Assembly (NCBI RefSeq): GCF_004745485.1
Contig: NZ_RHFG01000006.1
Span: 62,001-126,000, forward strand
Length of the DNA: 64,000 nucleotides
Reading direction: 5' to 3'
From: Brevibacterium sp. S22
GTDB lineage: Bacteria; Actinomycetota; Actinomycetes; Actinomycetales; Brevibacteriaceae
Made by a program: the position numbers and the translations under genes. Positions 1 to 9,288 of this stretch are shown here, one piece after another (position 1 is the stretch's first letter; each line of letters opens with the position of its first letter). The notes under the pieces are model-generated. The model searched no databases. It worked only from the letters and a program-made list of their open reading frames with translations, and had not been told where the DNA came from.

Positions 1-21
1 GTCGAACAGGCAGCTGCGGGC

Positions 22-83
22 GATTTGCTGGTCGATCCACGTGGTTCTGGGCCCGCTGAACACGGTGGATCGACCAGCAAATC
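22..83. repeat. 19-bp perfect inverted repeat (hairpin element, copy 1)
   Basis: The arms at 22-40 and 65-83 are exact reverse complements (left arm GATTTGCTGGTCGATCCAC) around a 24-base loop. A second hairpin at 26588-26649 has arms matching this one at 15 of 18 positions, so the two look like copies of one dispersed element. It lies upstream of the plus-strand gene starting at 188. It may terminate a gene left of the window or be a REP-like element. No T-run follows, so a simple intrinsic terminator is not certain. Confidence 0.7.
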
Positions 84-187
84 AGCTCCGAACCGCGCGC
101 CCAAGCGCCATAGAACGTGCTCTGAGCGACATGAGTCCATAGACTGAAAGGAAGACCACCGTTGTCCATCCCCAGGAAGTCACCCTT

Positions 188-1222
188 ATGAACGAGCTCG
201 GCGCCGGCATCTCCATCGGAGTCCTCGCGGCTCTCGTCGTCTTCGTCATCTACTTCATCGGAGCGAAGATCGGGCGATGGCAGCCCCGGAACCCCGCAGT
301 CGGGCCGGGCGCTCAGGGCGGCTACCCGCAGGCTCAGGGCGGCTACGGCCAGAACCCCTACACCCAGTCCGGCTACGGCCAGTCGGGCTACACCCAGTCC
401 GGGCGCCCGTGGAGCAGCGAGGATGAGACCCGTGTGCTTCCCAGCAGCGCCCAGGGCTATGACGACGTGGACGGTGAGACGCCGCGGGCGAAGAAGAACG
501 AACTCGCCGCCAACATCCAGCATTCCGGGCAGATGATCGAAGCGAACCGGCGGGCTGCCACCGCGGCCAACGGCGACACCGTCGCAGTGTTCACCTACAT
601 CCTCGGGGCGGCACTCATCGCCGTCGTCGCCTTCGTCTTCTTCAACAATCTCCTGCTGCCGGCCACCATCGGGGCGCTGACGGGCGCCATCATCTGCGTC
701 GCTCTCTCGGCGACCTATACGATCAAGCACCTGGACTTCTGGCCGGACAATGCGACGATCTCGATCATCAACCTGCTCGTCGCCCTCGCCGCCTCGATCT
801 TCATGTACATCGGCTCCGTGCAGACGGTTCGCGACAACATCAGCCTGTCCACGATCACGGACTCGTTCGATGCCCTGCCCTTCAGCGACGGCTTCTCGGC
901 CTTCGCCGTGGCCATCGGCGACCGGGTTGTGACATTCTTCAAGGACTTCGGCTTCTTCGGCTTCGTGTTCCTGCTGTTCATGGGCATCGGCTGCATCATC
1001 GTGTTCACCCTCGCCGCGAAGTCGCTCATCGACGTCATGGACTGGCGGATCTTCGCCCAGTTCGGCCATAACGTCACCGATCGCCCCATGTCGTATTCGC
1101 GTGCCGTGCGCTTCCAGACGAACAAGGTCTCACACACTGTGACCTCGCTCGTTCTTGCGGCCATCGCCGTGCTCGCCGCCACAGGATTGCTCTACGACGG
1201 CTTCACCTGGTTCACGCGCTGA
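188..1222 (+). CDS. Membrane protein with Gly/Gln/Tyr-rich linker, function unknown
   Basis: The 344-residue product is not a family I recognise. A first hydrophobic helix spans about residues 8-27. It is followed by a low-complexity linker (about 40-75) of repeated GGYxQ/SGYxQ units, a charged stretch to about 130, and then roughly five more hydrophobic segments (about 131-152, 156-178, 188-212, 255-285, 315-338). The start is ATG 188, with AGGAAG at 174-179 about 8 bases upstream. The next gene, oleA, is 124 bases downstream on the same strand, but nothing links the two functionally. The Tyr/Gln/Gly linker is typical of disordered cytoplasmic segments in actinobacterial membrane proteins. 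Confidence 0.75.
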   Translation: MNELGAGISIGVLAALVVFVIYFIGAKIGRWQPRNPAVGPGAQGGYPQAQGGYGQNPYTQSGYGQSGYTQSGRPWSSEDETRVLPSSAQGYDDVDGETPRAKKNELAANIQHSGQMIEANRRAATAANGDTVAVFTYILGAALIAVVAFVFFNNLLLPATIGALTGAIICVALSATYTIKHLDFWPDNATISIINLLVALAASIFMYIGSVQTVRDNISLSTITDSFDALPFSDGFSAFAVAIGDRVVTFFKDFGFFGFVFLLFMGIGCIIVFTLAAKSLIDVMDWRIFAQFGHNVTDRPMSYSRAVRFQTNKVSHTVTSLVLAAIAVLAATGLLYDGFTWFTR

Positions 1223-1346
1223 GGGACATCTCAGAAACCGGGCGGTAAGATAGGTCCGGAATTCCCCCGTCGTGACGCGTCACGCGCGCGCCCCTGCGGC
1301 CAATATCGACACCGACGAACGACCCGAAAAGGGATGAGTACCTCAA

Positions 1347-2375
1347 TTGGCGAACGGCAACGCAACATTTCGGCACTCGAACGTGGCCCTGCTCGGCCTG
1401 ACCGAGACCCTGGCCCCGAACGAAGTGACCTCGCAGGAATTCGACGAGCGCCTCGCCGATACGCTGTCATCCCTCAACCTGCCGCAGGGTCTGCTCCAAC
1501 GCGTCGCCGGCGTGTACGCCCGCCGCAACTGGGATGAGCCCCACCAGTTCGCCGATGGTGCGGTCGCAGCCGGAAAGAAGGCCCTCGCCGAGGCGGGGGT
1601 CCCTCCCGACGCCATCGGACTGATGGTCAACACCTCCGTCACCCGTGAACACTTGGAACCGTCCGTGGCCGTCGGTGTCCACGCCGGAATCGGCCTCGGC
1701 CCGCAGGCGATGAACTTCGACATCGCCAACGCCTGCCTCGGCTTCGTCAACGGCATGACCCTGGCCGCGAACATGATCGACGCCGGGCAGATCGAATACG
1801 CGCTCATCGTCGCCGGCGAAGACGCCTCCCGCGTCCAAGAGGCCACGCTGCGCCGCCTCAACCGTCCCGACATCACCCGCGAGGAATACCTCAACGAATT
1901 CGCCTCCCTGACACTGGGATCCGGGGCCGCTGCCGCCGTCCTCGGCCCCGCGGACCGACATCCGGAAGGCCACCGCATCCTCGGCGGCATCACCCGCGCG
2001 GCCACCCAGCACCACGAACTGTGCGTCGGCGACCACAATGGAATGTTCACCGATACGAAGGGGCTGCTCTCCGGCGGAATGGAACTCGTCGTCGCCGCGT
2101 GGGAGGAAGCCCACGAGACCGGTTGGGACTGGCGGGAGATGGACCGCTACGTCATGCACCAGGTCTCCGATGTGCACACGAATTCGATCACGAAGGCCGC
2201 GAACCTCGACCCCGACCGGATCCCCGTGAGCTACCCGGAACTGGGCAACGTCGGCCCCGCCTCCCTGCCCATCACCCTGTCCCGTGAGGCCGAGAACCTC
2301 AGACCCGGCGACCGCATCCTGTGTATGGGCGTCGGCTCCGGCCTCAACACCGCAATGACCGAGATCGAGTGGTAG
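1347..2375 (+). CDS. oleA: OleA, acyl-CoA head-to-head (non-decarboxylative Claisen) condensing enzyme
   Basis: This is a 342-residue thiolase-fold protein of the KAS III/OleA group. OleA condenses two acyl-CoAs to a beta-keto acid, the first step of long-chain olefin synthesis. The visible Cys-His-Asn triad is Cys130 (in DIANACLGF), His271 (in YVMHQVSD) and Asn301 (in GNVGPASLP). The start must be TTG 1347. An in-frame TGA lies at 1335-1337, no ATG or GTG falls between, and the resulting N-terminus ANGNATFRHSN matches what I recall of the family. A purine-rich AAAAGGGATGAG lies about 10 bases upstream. oleBC follows after 8 bases, then oleD, giving the full pathway order. Assignment rests on motifs and context together. 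Confidence 0.93.
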   Translation: MANGNATFRHSNVALLGLTETLAPNEVTSQEFDERLADTLSSLNLPQGLLQRVAGVYARRNWDEPHQFADGAVAAGKKALAEAGVPPDAIGLMVNTSVTREHLEPSVAVGVHAGIGLGPQAMNFDIANACLGFVNGMTLAANMIDAGQIEYALIVAGEDASRVQEATLRRLNRPDITREEYLNEFASLTLGSGAAAAVLGPADRHPEGHRILGGITRAATQHHELCVGDHNGMFTDTKGLLSGGMELVVAAWEEAHETGWDWREMDRYVMHQVSDVHTNSITKAANLDPDRIPVSYPELGNVGPASLPITLSREAENLRPGDRILCMGVGSGLNTAMTEIEW

Positions 2376-2383
2376 AGACCTTC

Positions 2384-5131
2384 ATGAAATTTCCTGCACG
2401 GCCGGCCACGATTCCCCCGCAGCTGCCCGAGTGGGACCCCGCCTGGTCCCGAATCGTCGAGGCGAGAACCTCCGACGGGACACATGCGTTCCACGTGCTC
2501 GATACCCTGCCCGCCCTGACCGCGGCCGGTGTGGAGCCGGCGGGCACGATCGTCGCCCTCCACGGCAACCCGACCTGGTCGTATCTGTGGCGTCGGCTGG
2601 CCCGCGCCACCGTCGACGCCGCCCAGTCCGGCGGTCGCGCCTGGCGGCTCATCGCCCCCGACCAGCTCGAGATGGGCTTCTCCGAACGGCTGCCCCATTC
2701 GGCGATGCCTGACCCGAGGTCCGCCGAGGTGCGTCGGATCGCCGATCGCATCGCTGATTTCGATGCCGTGGTCTCCGACCTGTTCGCCGAGGTGGGCGAC
2801 AGCGGATCTGCCACCCACCCGATCGTGACGATCGGTCACGACTGGGGCGGGGTCCTCTCGCTCGGCTGGGCGGCCCGCAACACGGATCTCGTGTCCGCCG
2901 CGATCAGCCTCAACACGGCCGTCCACCAGCCCGACGATGCCCCGGTGCCCGCACCGCTGCGCGCCACTCTGACCGGCCCCATGCTGCCGACAGCCACCGT
3001 GCTCACCGACTGGTTCCTCAAGGTCACCATGTCCCTCGGCGATCTCGATGCCGAGACCAAGGATGCGTTCCGCGCCCCGTACCGTACGGCTGCGGACCGC
3101 TGGGCGATCGGCAATTTCGTCGCCGATATCCCCGTCGATGCGAACCATCCCTCGGACCCCGAGCTCCAGCGCATCGGAAAGGACATCGAGGCCTTCGACA
3201 AGCCCGCACTCCTCGTCTGGGGCCCGAAGGATCCGGTGTTCCTCGAACGCTATCTGCGGGATCTGCGTCAGCGCCTGCCACAGGCCGATGTGCACCGATT
3301 CGAAAAGGCCTCCCACCTCGTCAGCGAAGACCACGATGTTTCCGGCGTGGTCCTCGACTGGCTGAACGCTCAGTTCGATTCGCCGGACACCGTGAACACT
3401 CCCACCGAGGCGGCCCCGCCCCCGTCCGAGCGCTCGAGCACGGCCGCCTCGGCGCAGGAATCCGGCCCCGCATCACCCATCCGCGCTGTGACGGCGATCC
3501 TTGATGCCCGCAGTGACGACGAGGCGATCGCCTCGGTGGACTTCGCGCAGAACCCGGCGCAGCAGATCACGTGGCACCACCTGTGGCACGTCACCACGTC
3601 GATCGCGAACGGCCTGCTCGACCTCGGTGTGAAGCCCGGGGATCGCGTGTCGATGCTCGTCCCGCCCGGCAACAATCTCACCGCCGCGCTCTATGCGTGC
3701 CTGAAGATCGGTGCGGTCGCCGTCGTCGCCGATGCCGGCCTCGGTCCGAAGGGGATGACCCGGGCGATCACTTCGGCGGATCCGCAGTGGATCATCGGCG
3801 AACTGCCCGGACTCACCCTGGCACGCGCCTTCGGCTGGCCGGGGAAGCGGATCTCCGTCAGCCCGCTCGGGCCCGTCCGCTCCCGGATGTTCAAGACCGA
3901 AACGAGCCTCACCGAGCTCTCCCGCACACCGCACAGGGACGAGCTGCCGACCCCGGCAGCGGATGCCGATGCGGCGATCCTCTTCACTTCCGGCTCGACG
4001 GGACCGGCGAAGGGTGTGCGCTACACGCATGCGAATATCTCCGCACTGGCAGCGGTGCTGACCAGGGTCTTCGATGTCCGCGAGGGAACCGGTCTGGTGG
4101 CCGGCTTCCCACCGTTCGCTCTGTTGGGCCCGGCCATCGGGGCCACCTCGGTGACTCCTGACATGTCCGTGACGAAACCGAAGACGCTGACGGCCACTGC
4201 GATCGCCGATGCGATCATCGCCGGCCGGGCGACCATGGTCTTCGCCTCCCCCGCCGCGTACCGGAATGTCGCCGCGACCGCCGCGGACCTCGATGCGCAG
4301 CAGCGGGCAGCGTGCGCAGGGGTCGAACTCGTGCTCTCCGCCGGCGCACCCGTGCCCCTGGAGCTCATGGACTCCATCGCCGAAGTGTTCCCGAACGCGT
4401 CCATCCACTCCCCCTACGGCATGACCGAAGGTCTGCTGCTCACCGACATCGACCGGGCGGGAGTGGCCGAGGCCGAGGCGACCGGCGGGCTCGGAGTCTG
4501 CGTGGGGCGGCCCATCGACGGCGTCGAACTCGCACTGGCGCCGATCGATGAGTCGGGCGAGTCATCCGCTGAGCTGCTGCAGGGAGATGCCGCGCGGAGC
4601 CGCCTCGGCGAATTCGTCGTCAGCGCCGCCCATATCAAATCCGGCTACGACAATCTCTGGCGCACCACCGCGGATTCGTCACGCGATGACCTGCACGGCC
4701 TGACCTGGCACCGGACGAACGACATCGGCCATATCGACGATGCCGGTCGGGTGTGGCTCGAGGGTCGCCTGCAGCACGTCGTCACAACTGTCCGGGGGCC
4801 CGTCGGCCCGGGCGGTCTCGAGGCGCTCGTCGACACCGACGCGCAGGTCAGCCGCAGCGCCGTCGTCGGCATCGGTCCGGTCGGCACGCAGGCACTGGTG
4901 GTCGTGCTCGACGCCGAGGGCACAGAGCTCTCACCCGGTCTGGCGCCCTTGGAGCTGACGACACGTCTGCGGGAGAAGGTCGCCGAGGAGGGTGGTCACG
5001 ATCTGACCGCGGTGCTCGTGGCACCCGTGTTCCCCACCGACATCCGCCACAATTCGAAGATCGACCGTTCCCGCCTCGCCGCCTGGGCCGACAGCGTCCT
5101 GGCTGGTGGGCCGGTGCGGGGAAACGTCTGA
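2384..5131 (+). CDS. oleBC: OleBC fusion: beta-lactone decarboxylase plus beta-lactone synthetase
   Basis: This 915-residue protein joins two olefin-pathway enzymes. Residues 1-335 form a haloalkane-dehalogenase-like alpha/beta hydrolase (OleB) with HGNPTWSYLWR at 60-70 and nucleophile Asp153 in GHDWGG. OleB decarboxylates the beta-lactone to the cis-olefin. A Pro/Ser/Ala-rich linker spans about 335-375. The rest is an AMP-forming ligase (OleC), which makes the beta-lactone from the beta-hydroxy acid. It has the P-loop FTSGSTGPAKG near 533, YGMTEG, a GRLQHV hinge near 795 and the C-terminal lysine in NSKIDR near 892. ATG 2384 follows the oleA stop by 8 bases with no clear ribosome binding site, suggesting coupling. 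A larger upstream start at 2321 would overlap oleA and is disfavoured. The fusion is known in Actinobacteria. Confidence 0.92.
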   Translation: MKFPARPATIPPQLPEWDPAWSRIVEARTSDGTHAFHVLDTLPALTAAGVEPAGTIVALHGNPTWSYLWRRLARATVDAAQSGGRAWRLIAPDQLEMGFSERLPHSAMPDPRSAEVRRIADRIADFDAVVSDLFAEVGDSGSATHPIVTIGHDWGGVLSLGWAARNTDLVSAAISLNTAVHQPDDAPVPAPLRATLTGPMLPTATVLTDWFLKVTMSLGDLDAETKDAFRAPYRTAADRWAIGNFVADIPVDANHPSDPELQRIGKDIEAFDKPALLVWGPKDPVFLERYLRDLRQRLPQADVHRFEKASHLVSEDHDVSGVVLDWLNAQFDSPDTVNTPTEAAPPPSERSSTAASAQESGPASPIRAVTAILDARSDDEAIASVDFAQNPAQQITWHHLWHVTTSIANGLLDLGVKPGDRVSMLVPPGNNLTAALYACLKIGAVAVVADAGLGPKGMTRAITSADPQWIIGELPGLTLARAFGWPGKRISVSPLGPVRSRMFKTETSLTELSRTPHRDELPTPAADADAAILFTSGSTGPAKGVRYTHANISALAAVLTRVFDVREGTGLVAGFPPFALLGPAIGATSVTPDMSVTKPKTLTATAIADAIIAGRATMVFASPAAYRNVAATAADLDAQQRAACAGVELVLSAGAPVPLELMDSIAEVFPNASIHSPYGMTEGLLLTDIDRAGVAEAEATGGLGVCVGRPIDGVELALAPIDESGESSAELLQGDAARSRLGEFVVSAAHIKSGYDNLWRTTADSSRDDLHGLTWHRTNDIGHIDDAGRVWLEGRLQHVVTTVRGPVGPGGLEALVDTDAQVSRSAVVGIGPVGTQALVVVLDAEGTELSPGLAPLELTTRLREKVAEEGGHDLTAVLVAPVFPTDIRHNSKIDRSRLAAWADSVLAGGPVRGNV

Positions 5132-5140
5132 GGAGCGCAA

Positions 5141-6106
5141 GTGAGAATCACCGTCACCGGAGCCTCCGGGCTGCTCGGTTCGTCCGTCGCCCACGCCCTC
5201 GTCACCGCCGGTCACGAGGTCACGACTCTGCAGCGTCGCCCCTCCGGAGTCGCCGGGGCCACCGATGTGCTGGGTTCGGTGACCGATGCGGAATCGGTAG
5301 AGCGGGCAGTCACCGGCGCCGAGGCGGTCGTGCACTTGGCCGCGAAGGTGTCCATGATGGGCGATCCCAAGGATTTCGAAGCCGTGAACATCGGCGGCAC
5401 CCGCACTCTCGTCGATGCGGCTCGGGACTCCGGTGTGCAGCGTCTGGTCCATATCTCATCGCCGTCGGTGGCGCATACCGGTGATTCGATCATCGGCGAC
5501 GGTGCCGAACCGGCGTCTCCGGAATTCGCACGCGGTGAGTATGCACGGACGAAGGGGGCCGGTGAGCGGATAGCTCTGGGGGCGGATGCGCCGGACTTCC
5601 GCGTGCTGGTCCTGCGTCCCCACCTCATGTGGGGGCCGGGTGACACTCAGCTCACGGAACGGGTCATCGACCGCGCGCGTGCCGGTCGGATGCCGGTGCT
5701 CGGATCGGGTGCGGCGCTGGTCGACACGCTGTTCGTCGACAATGCCGTTGAGGCGATCGCTGCTGCGGTGACCGCTGTCGACTCCACCCATGGGGAGGCG
5801 CTGGTGGTGACGAACGGTCAGCCGCGCCCCATCGGTGAGCTGATGTCACGCATCGCGATCGCCGGCGGCGCTTCGCAGCCGAAGCTGCGCGTTCCGGTGG
5901 CTCCGGCGCTGGCCGCAGGAACCGTGGTCGAAAAGGTGTGGGAACTCGGAGAGCATGATGACGAGCCCCCGTTGACCAGATTCCTCGCCGAGCAGCTGTC
6001 GACCGCACATTGGTTCGATCAGCGGCGGACTCAGGAAGTCCTCGACTGGACTCCGCGCATCAGCATCGAAGAGGGTCTGCAGATCCTCGCCGACCACTAC
6101 GCCTGA
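5141..6106 (+). CDS. oleD: OleD, NAD(P)-dependent beta-keto acid reductase
   Basis: This 321-residue extended-SDR (3-beta-HSD-like) protein should reduce the OleA product to the beta-hydroxy acid used by the OleC domain. The N-terminal Rossmann motif TGASGLLG spans residues 6-13. The catalytic pair is Tyr134 and Lys138 (YARTK), with Ser107/Ser108 in HISSPS upstream. The start is GTG 5141, with AGGAG six bases before it. It lies 9 bases after oleBC and closes the operon; the next gene is convergent. Related NAD-epimerases do many other jobs, so the specific assignment depends on the cluster. Confidence 0.9.
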   Translation: MRITVTGASGLLGSSVAHALVTAGHEVTTLQRRPSGVAGATDVLGSVTDAESVERAVTGAEAVVHLAAKVSMMGDPKDFEAVNIGGTRTLVDAARDSGVQRLVHISSPSVAHTGDSIIGDGAEPASPEFARGEYARTKGAGERIALGADAPDFRVLVLRPHLMWGPGDTQLTERVIDRARAGRMPVLGSGAALVDTLFVDNAVEAIAAAVTAVDSTHGEALVVTNGQPRPIGELMSRIAIAGGASQPKLRVPVAPALAAGTVVEKVWELGEHDDEPPLTRFLAEQLSTAHWFDQRRTQEVLDWTPRISIEEGLQILADHYA

Positions 6107-6138
6107 CCAGATTCGCAGGCCGGAGAGCCGGCAGTGGC

Positions 6139-7164
6139 TCAGAGCCGGTACTGGTTGTTCTCTTCGGTTGAGGGACCCTCGCGTTGAGGATCCTGAGCAT
6201 CCTCGGCTCTGTCCTCGGCAGGCTCTTCGTCTGCCGAGTCCGCGGATTCGTCGGCCTCTTCCGGCAGTTTGCCGGCGAGCGCGTCGGCTGACATTCCGGG
6301 CTCACCGGTCGGCGGCGCCTCGAGCGAGGAACCGCCGGCGGATTCGTCGAATTCCTCCGGATCGAGCGTCGCCGGATCCTCTGCCGGCCCTTCGAGGCCC
6401 GGGTCGGACGACGAGGCAGAGGCAGAGACTCCGGCTTCGTCGTTGTTCAGCTCCGGCGTTGCCGTGCCGTCGTCGTTCTTCGCATCAGCGGCACCGGCCT
6501 GCGGGGCGATGGTGGGCCGGGCAGGGACCGACGGCGGCATCGGCGGAGGCGGTGGCACCACTTCAGATGACGTGTCCCCATTCTGCTCCGCTGTCTGCTC
6601 GGCTGCGTCTGCCTCGGGAGCGTCTGCCTCGGCCGCGTCTGCCTCGGGTGCATCTGCCTCGGGTGCATTCCCTTGGGCGGATTCCCCGCCCGCGGTCGTC
6701 GCCGCAGCCTCAGCCGGGTCCTTCCCTTCGGAAGACTCGCCTTCGGAAGCCTTCCCTTCGGAGGACTCGCCTTCGGAAGACTCACCTTCGGAGGAATCCG
6801 CCTCGGCGGCGGTCTCATCGGAGGAGTCCGCCTCGGCGGGTTGGGTGGTCGATCCCGGCAGTGCGCCGTCGATGCCTTCGAGACTCACTCCCGCCTCGGC
6901 GGCCAGTCGGGCACGCCTTTCGGCTCGGGCACGGGCCCGCTCGTCTTCGCTCTTCTGCGCCTTCTCCTTGGCCTTCGCCGATTCGCCCTTCGGCGGGGTC
7001 GGGCGCACGGCCTCCCAGATGAGCAGGACGATGAGCATAGTCAGTCCGACGATGACACCCATGAGGATCGAACCCCACGGTCGCGCCATCGCGAAGAAGT
7101 CGAAGATGGCGTTGAAACCGAACATGACTGCCAGGCCGAGGATCAGTGCAACCAGGAATCTCAT
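6139..7164 (-). CDS. Two-helix membrane protein with long acidic repetitive tail
   Basis: The 341-residue product has two N-terminal hydrophobic helices (about residues 1-20 and 26-48). A Lys/Glu/Arg/Ala-rich, probably coiled-coil stretch follows. The remaining low-complexity tail is dominated by Ala, Glu, Ser, Asp and Pro, including repeated SSEGE/SEGK units and repeated EADAP/EADAA units. The start ATG 7164 is preceded by CACAATGGGGAT and no Shine-Dalgarno, which suits a leaderless message. It is divergent from prpE, with only 124 bases between starts. The opposite strand here is also open as an extension of prpE, but the hydrophobic head and strongly biased tail support the minus-strand reading. 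Function unknown. Confidence 0.72.
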   Translation of the reverse strand: MRFLVALILGLAVMFGFNAIFDFFAMARPWGSILMGVIVGLTMLIVLLIWEAVRPTPPKGESAKAKEKAQKSEDERARARAERRARLAAEAGVSLEGIDGALPGSTTQPAEADSSDETAAEADSSEGESSEGESSEGKASEGESSEGKDPAEAAATTAGGESAQGNAPEADAPEADAAEADAPEADAAEQTAEQNGDTSSEVVPPPPPMPPSVPARPTIAPQAGAADAKNDDGTATPELNNDEAGVSASASSSDPGLEGPAEDPATLDPEEFDESAGGSSLEAPPTGEPGMSADALAGKLPEEADESADSADEEPAEDRAEDAQDPQREGPSTEENNQYRL

Positions 7165-7288
7165 ATCCCCATTGTGCCCTCTCCTGGCTCGAGTGCAGGG
7201 AATTGGGTCCACTTTCGTGCCGCCTCCGCTCCGCCGAGGATGTGCCCCCACCTCGGCACGAGACTGTGCCATGCGTCACAATGGGATC

Positions 7289-9220
7289 ATGAATGCCACC
7301 ACCGAGAACCCCACCCCCGGCTACGACGACGTCGTGGCCCGCATCGACTCGGACCCCGAGGGGTTCTGGCTCGACCAGGCCACGAGCCTCATCGATTGGG
7401 TGAAGGAGCCGACCCGCGCGGTCGATGACTCGAACGCCCCGATCTACCGCTGGTACCCCGACGGCGAGCTCAACGTCTGCTACAACGCGATCGACCGCCA
7501 TGTCGAGAACGGCCGCGGCGACCAGGCCGCGCTCATCTACGATTCGCCGGTGACCGACACGGTCCGCTCGATCACGTACGCCGAACTCCTCGACGAGGTC
7601 TCCCGCTTCGCCCGCGCCCTGTCGGACAAGGGCGTGACCAAGGGTGATCGTGTCGTCATCTACATGCCGATGATCCCCGAGGCGGCCGTGGCGATGCTCG
7701 CGTGTGCCCGCCTCGGTGCGATCCACTCGGTCGTCTTCGGCGGCTTCGCCCCGAACGAATTGGCCGTGCGCATCGACGACACCGCGCCGAAGGCCGTCAT
7801 CTCCACCTCGTGCGGCGTGGAGAAGAGCCGGGTCCTCGAATACAAGCCGATGCTCGACGAGGCCATCGACATCGCGGAGAACAAGCCCGAGTTCACCGTC
7901 ATCGTCCAACGCGACGAACACCGCTGCGAACTCGGCGAGGCCGACGTCGACTACGCCGAACTGCTCGCCCAGACGCCCGAGGGCATCGCTCCGGTGACGG
8001 TCAAGGCCACCGATGAGCTCTACGTTCTCTACACCTCCGGCACCACCGGGAAACCGAAGGGCATCGTCCGCGATTCCGGCGGCTACGCCGTGGCCGGTGC
8101 GTTCTCGATGCCGGCGATCTTCGGCCTCCACCCGGGCGACACGATGTTCACCGCCTCGGACGTCGGCTGGGTCGTCGGGCATACCTACATCGTCTACGCA
8201 CCGCTGCTGGCCGGCGTCACCTCGGTGCTCTACGAGGGCAAACCCGTGGGCACACCCGACGCGGGCGCATTCTTCCGCGCCATCGAGCAGCACGGTGTCA
8301 ACGTCCACTTCACCGCCCCGACGGCCATGCGCGTCGTGCGCAAGGAGGACCCGAACGGCGAGCTGATGAAGAAGTACGACCTCTCCAGCCTGCGTGCGGA
8401 GTTCCTCGCCGGCGAGCGGCTCGACCCGGATACGTACGAATGGACGACGACAACCCTCGCCGAGGCGACCGGACGTGACATCCCCGTCGTCGACAATTGG
8501 TGGCAGACGGAGACCGGGTGGCCGATCGCGGCGAATCCGCTGGGTCTGACCCGGTTCCCCCTCAAGCCGGGATCACCGACGAAGCCGGTGCCCGGGTATC
8601 GGATCGAGGTCGTCGACCCCGGCGGCACACCCGTCAGAGCCGGGGAGGAAGGACTCATCGTCATCAGGCTGCCGCTGCCTCCGGGCACGATGGCGACTGT
8701 GTGGGGTGATGACGAGCGGTTCATCTCCTCGTATCTCGCCGCCTTCGACGGTTACTACCTCACCGGCGATTCGGGTTATCTGGACGAGGACGGCTACGTC
8801 TACGTCATGGGACGCACCGACGATGTCATCAACGTCGCAGGTCACCGCCTGTCCACCGGCATCATCGAGGCCGTGGTCGCCTCCCATCCGGCCGTCGCCG
8901 AGGCGGCTGTCATCGGTGTCCACGATGAGGTCAAGGGGCAGTCCCCGCGTGCTCTCGTCGTGCTCGGCGACTCCGCCGAGGCGGCCGATCCCGCCACCGT
9001 CACCGACGAACTCGTGGCGCTGGTGCGCAAGGAGATCGGTCCGGTGGCCGCATTCAGACGCGTCGACATCGTGGCGGGGCTGCCGAAGACCCGTTCGGGC
9101 AAGATCCTGCGCAAGACCATGCGCGAGATCGCCGACGGCGCCGAGAATCCGGCAGTTCCGTCGACGATCGAGGACCGCGCAGTGCTCGACGACCTCTCAT
9201 CGGTGCTCTCGCGCGGCTGA
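7289..9220 (+). CDS. prpE: Propionyl-CoA synthetase (acetyl/propionyl-CoA ligase family)
   Basis: This 643-residue acyl-CoA synthetase activates a short-chain acid with ATP and CoA through an acyl-adenylate. The P-loop is YTSGTTGKPKG near residue 247. WWQTETGWPI (aromatic/A5 region), YLTGDSGYLDEDGYVYVMGRTDDVINVAGHR split around the A8 hinge, and SGKILRKTM with the catalytic lysine near 605 are all present. The N-terminal ACS-like region (RWYPDGELNVCYNAIDRHV) fits PrpE better than a medium-chain ligase. ATG 7289 sits 6 bases after CACAAT, with no Shine-Dalgarno. A second in-frame ATG at 7271 is possible. The long upstream open frame to 6269 is antisense to the neighbouring acidic protein and is not included. 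Substrate preference between acetate and propionate cannot be read from sequence. Confidence 0.88.
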   Translation: MNATTENPTPGYDDVVARIDSDPEGFWLDQATSLIDWVKEPTRAVDDSNAPIYRWYPDGELNVCYNAIDRHVENGRGDQAALIYDSPVTDTVRSITYAELLDEVSRFARALSDKGVTKGDRVVIYMPMIPEAAVAMLACARLGAIHSVVFGGFAPNELAVRIDDTAPKAVISTSCGVEKSRVLEYKPMLDEAIDIAENKPEFTVIVQRDEHRCELGEADVDYAELLAQTPEGIAPVTVKATDELYVLYTSGTTGKPKGIVRDSGGYAVAGAFSMPAIFGLHPGDTMFTASDVGWVVGHTYIVYAPLLAGVTSVLYEGKPVGTPDAGAFFRAIEQHGVNVHFTAPTAMRVVRKEDPNGELMKKYDLSSLRAEFLAGERLDPDTYEWTTTTLAEATGRDIPVVDNWWQTETGWPIAANPLGLTRFPLKPGSPTKPVPGYRIEVVDPGGTPVRAGEEGLIVIRLPLPPGTMATVWGDDERFISSYLAAFDGYYLTGDSGYLDEDGYVYVMGRTDDVINVAGHRLSTGIIEAVVASHPAVAEAAVIGVHDEVKGQSPRALVVLGDSAEAADPATVTDELVALVRKEIGPVAAFRRVDIVAGLPKTRSGKILRKTMREIADGAENPAVPSTIEDRAVLDDLSSVLSRG

Positions 9221-9288
9221 GAAGTCGGAGGCTTGCGCGTGCAGATGCAGACGCAACCTGGTCGAACCGTGGCGGCCGGCCGTTTCGG

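Noticed and set aside
2231..3334. Minus-strand open frame of 367 codons over oleBC
   Set aside because: It is a shadow of OleB with a biased Gly/Arg/His composition and no recognisable domain.
6269..7288. Long N-terminal extension of the propionyl-CoA synthetase frame on the plus strand
   Set aside because: It is low-complexity Ala/Ser sequence antisense to the acidic-tailed membrane protein. The conserved synthetase begins at 7289, where a promoter-like hexamer precedes ATG.
6815..8308. Long minus-strand open frame (about 497 codons) across prpE
   Set aside because: It is rich in His, Arg, Asp and Gly as expected for a shadow of a GC-rich gene, and prpE on the plus strand has all ligase motifs.
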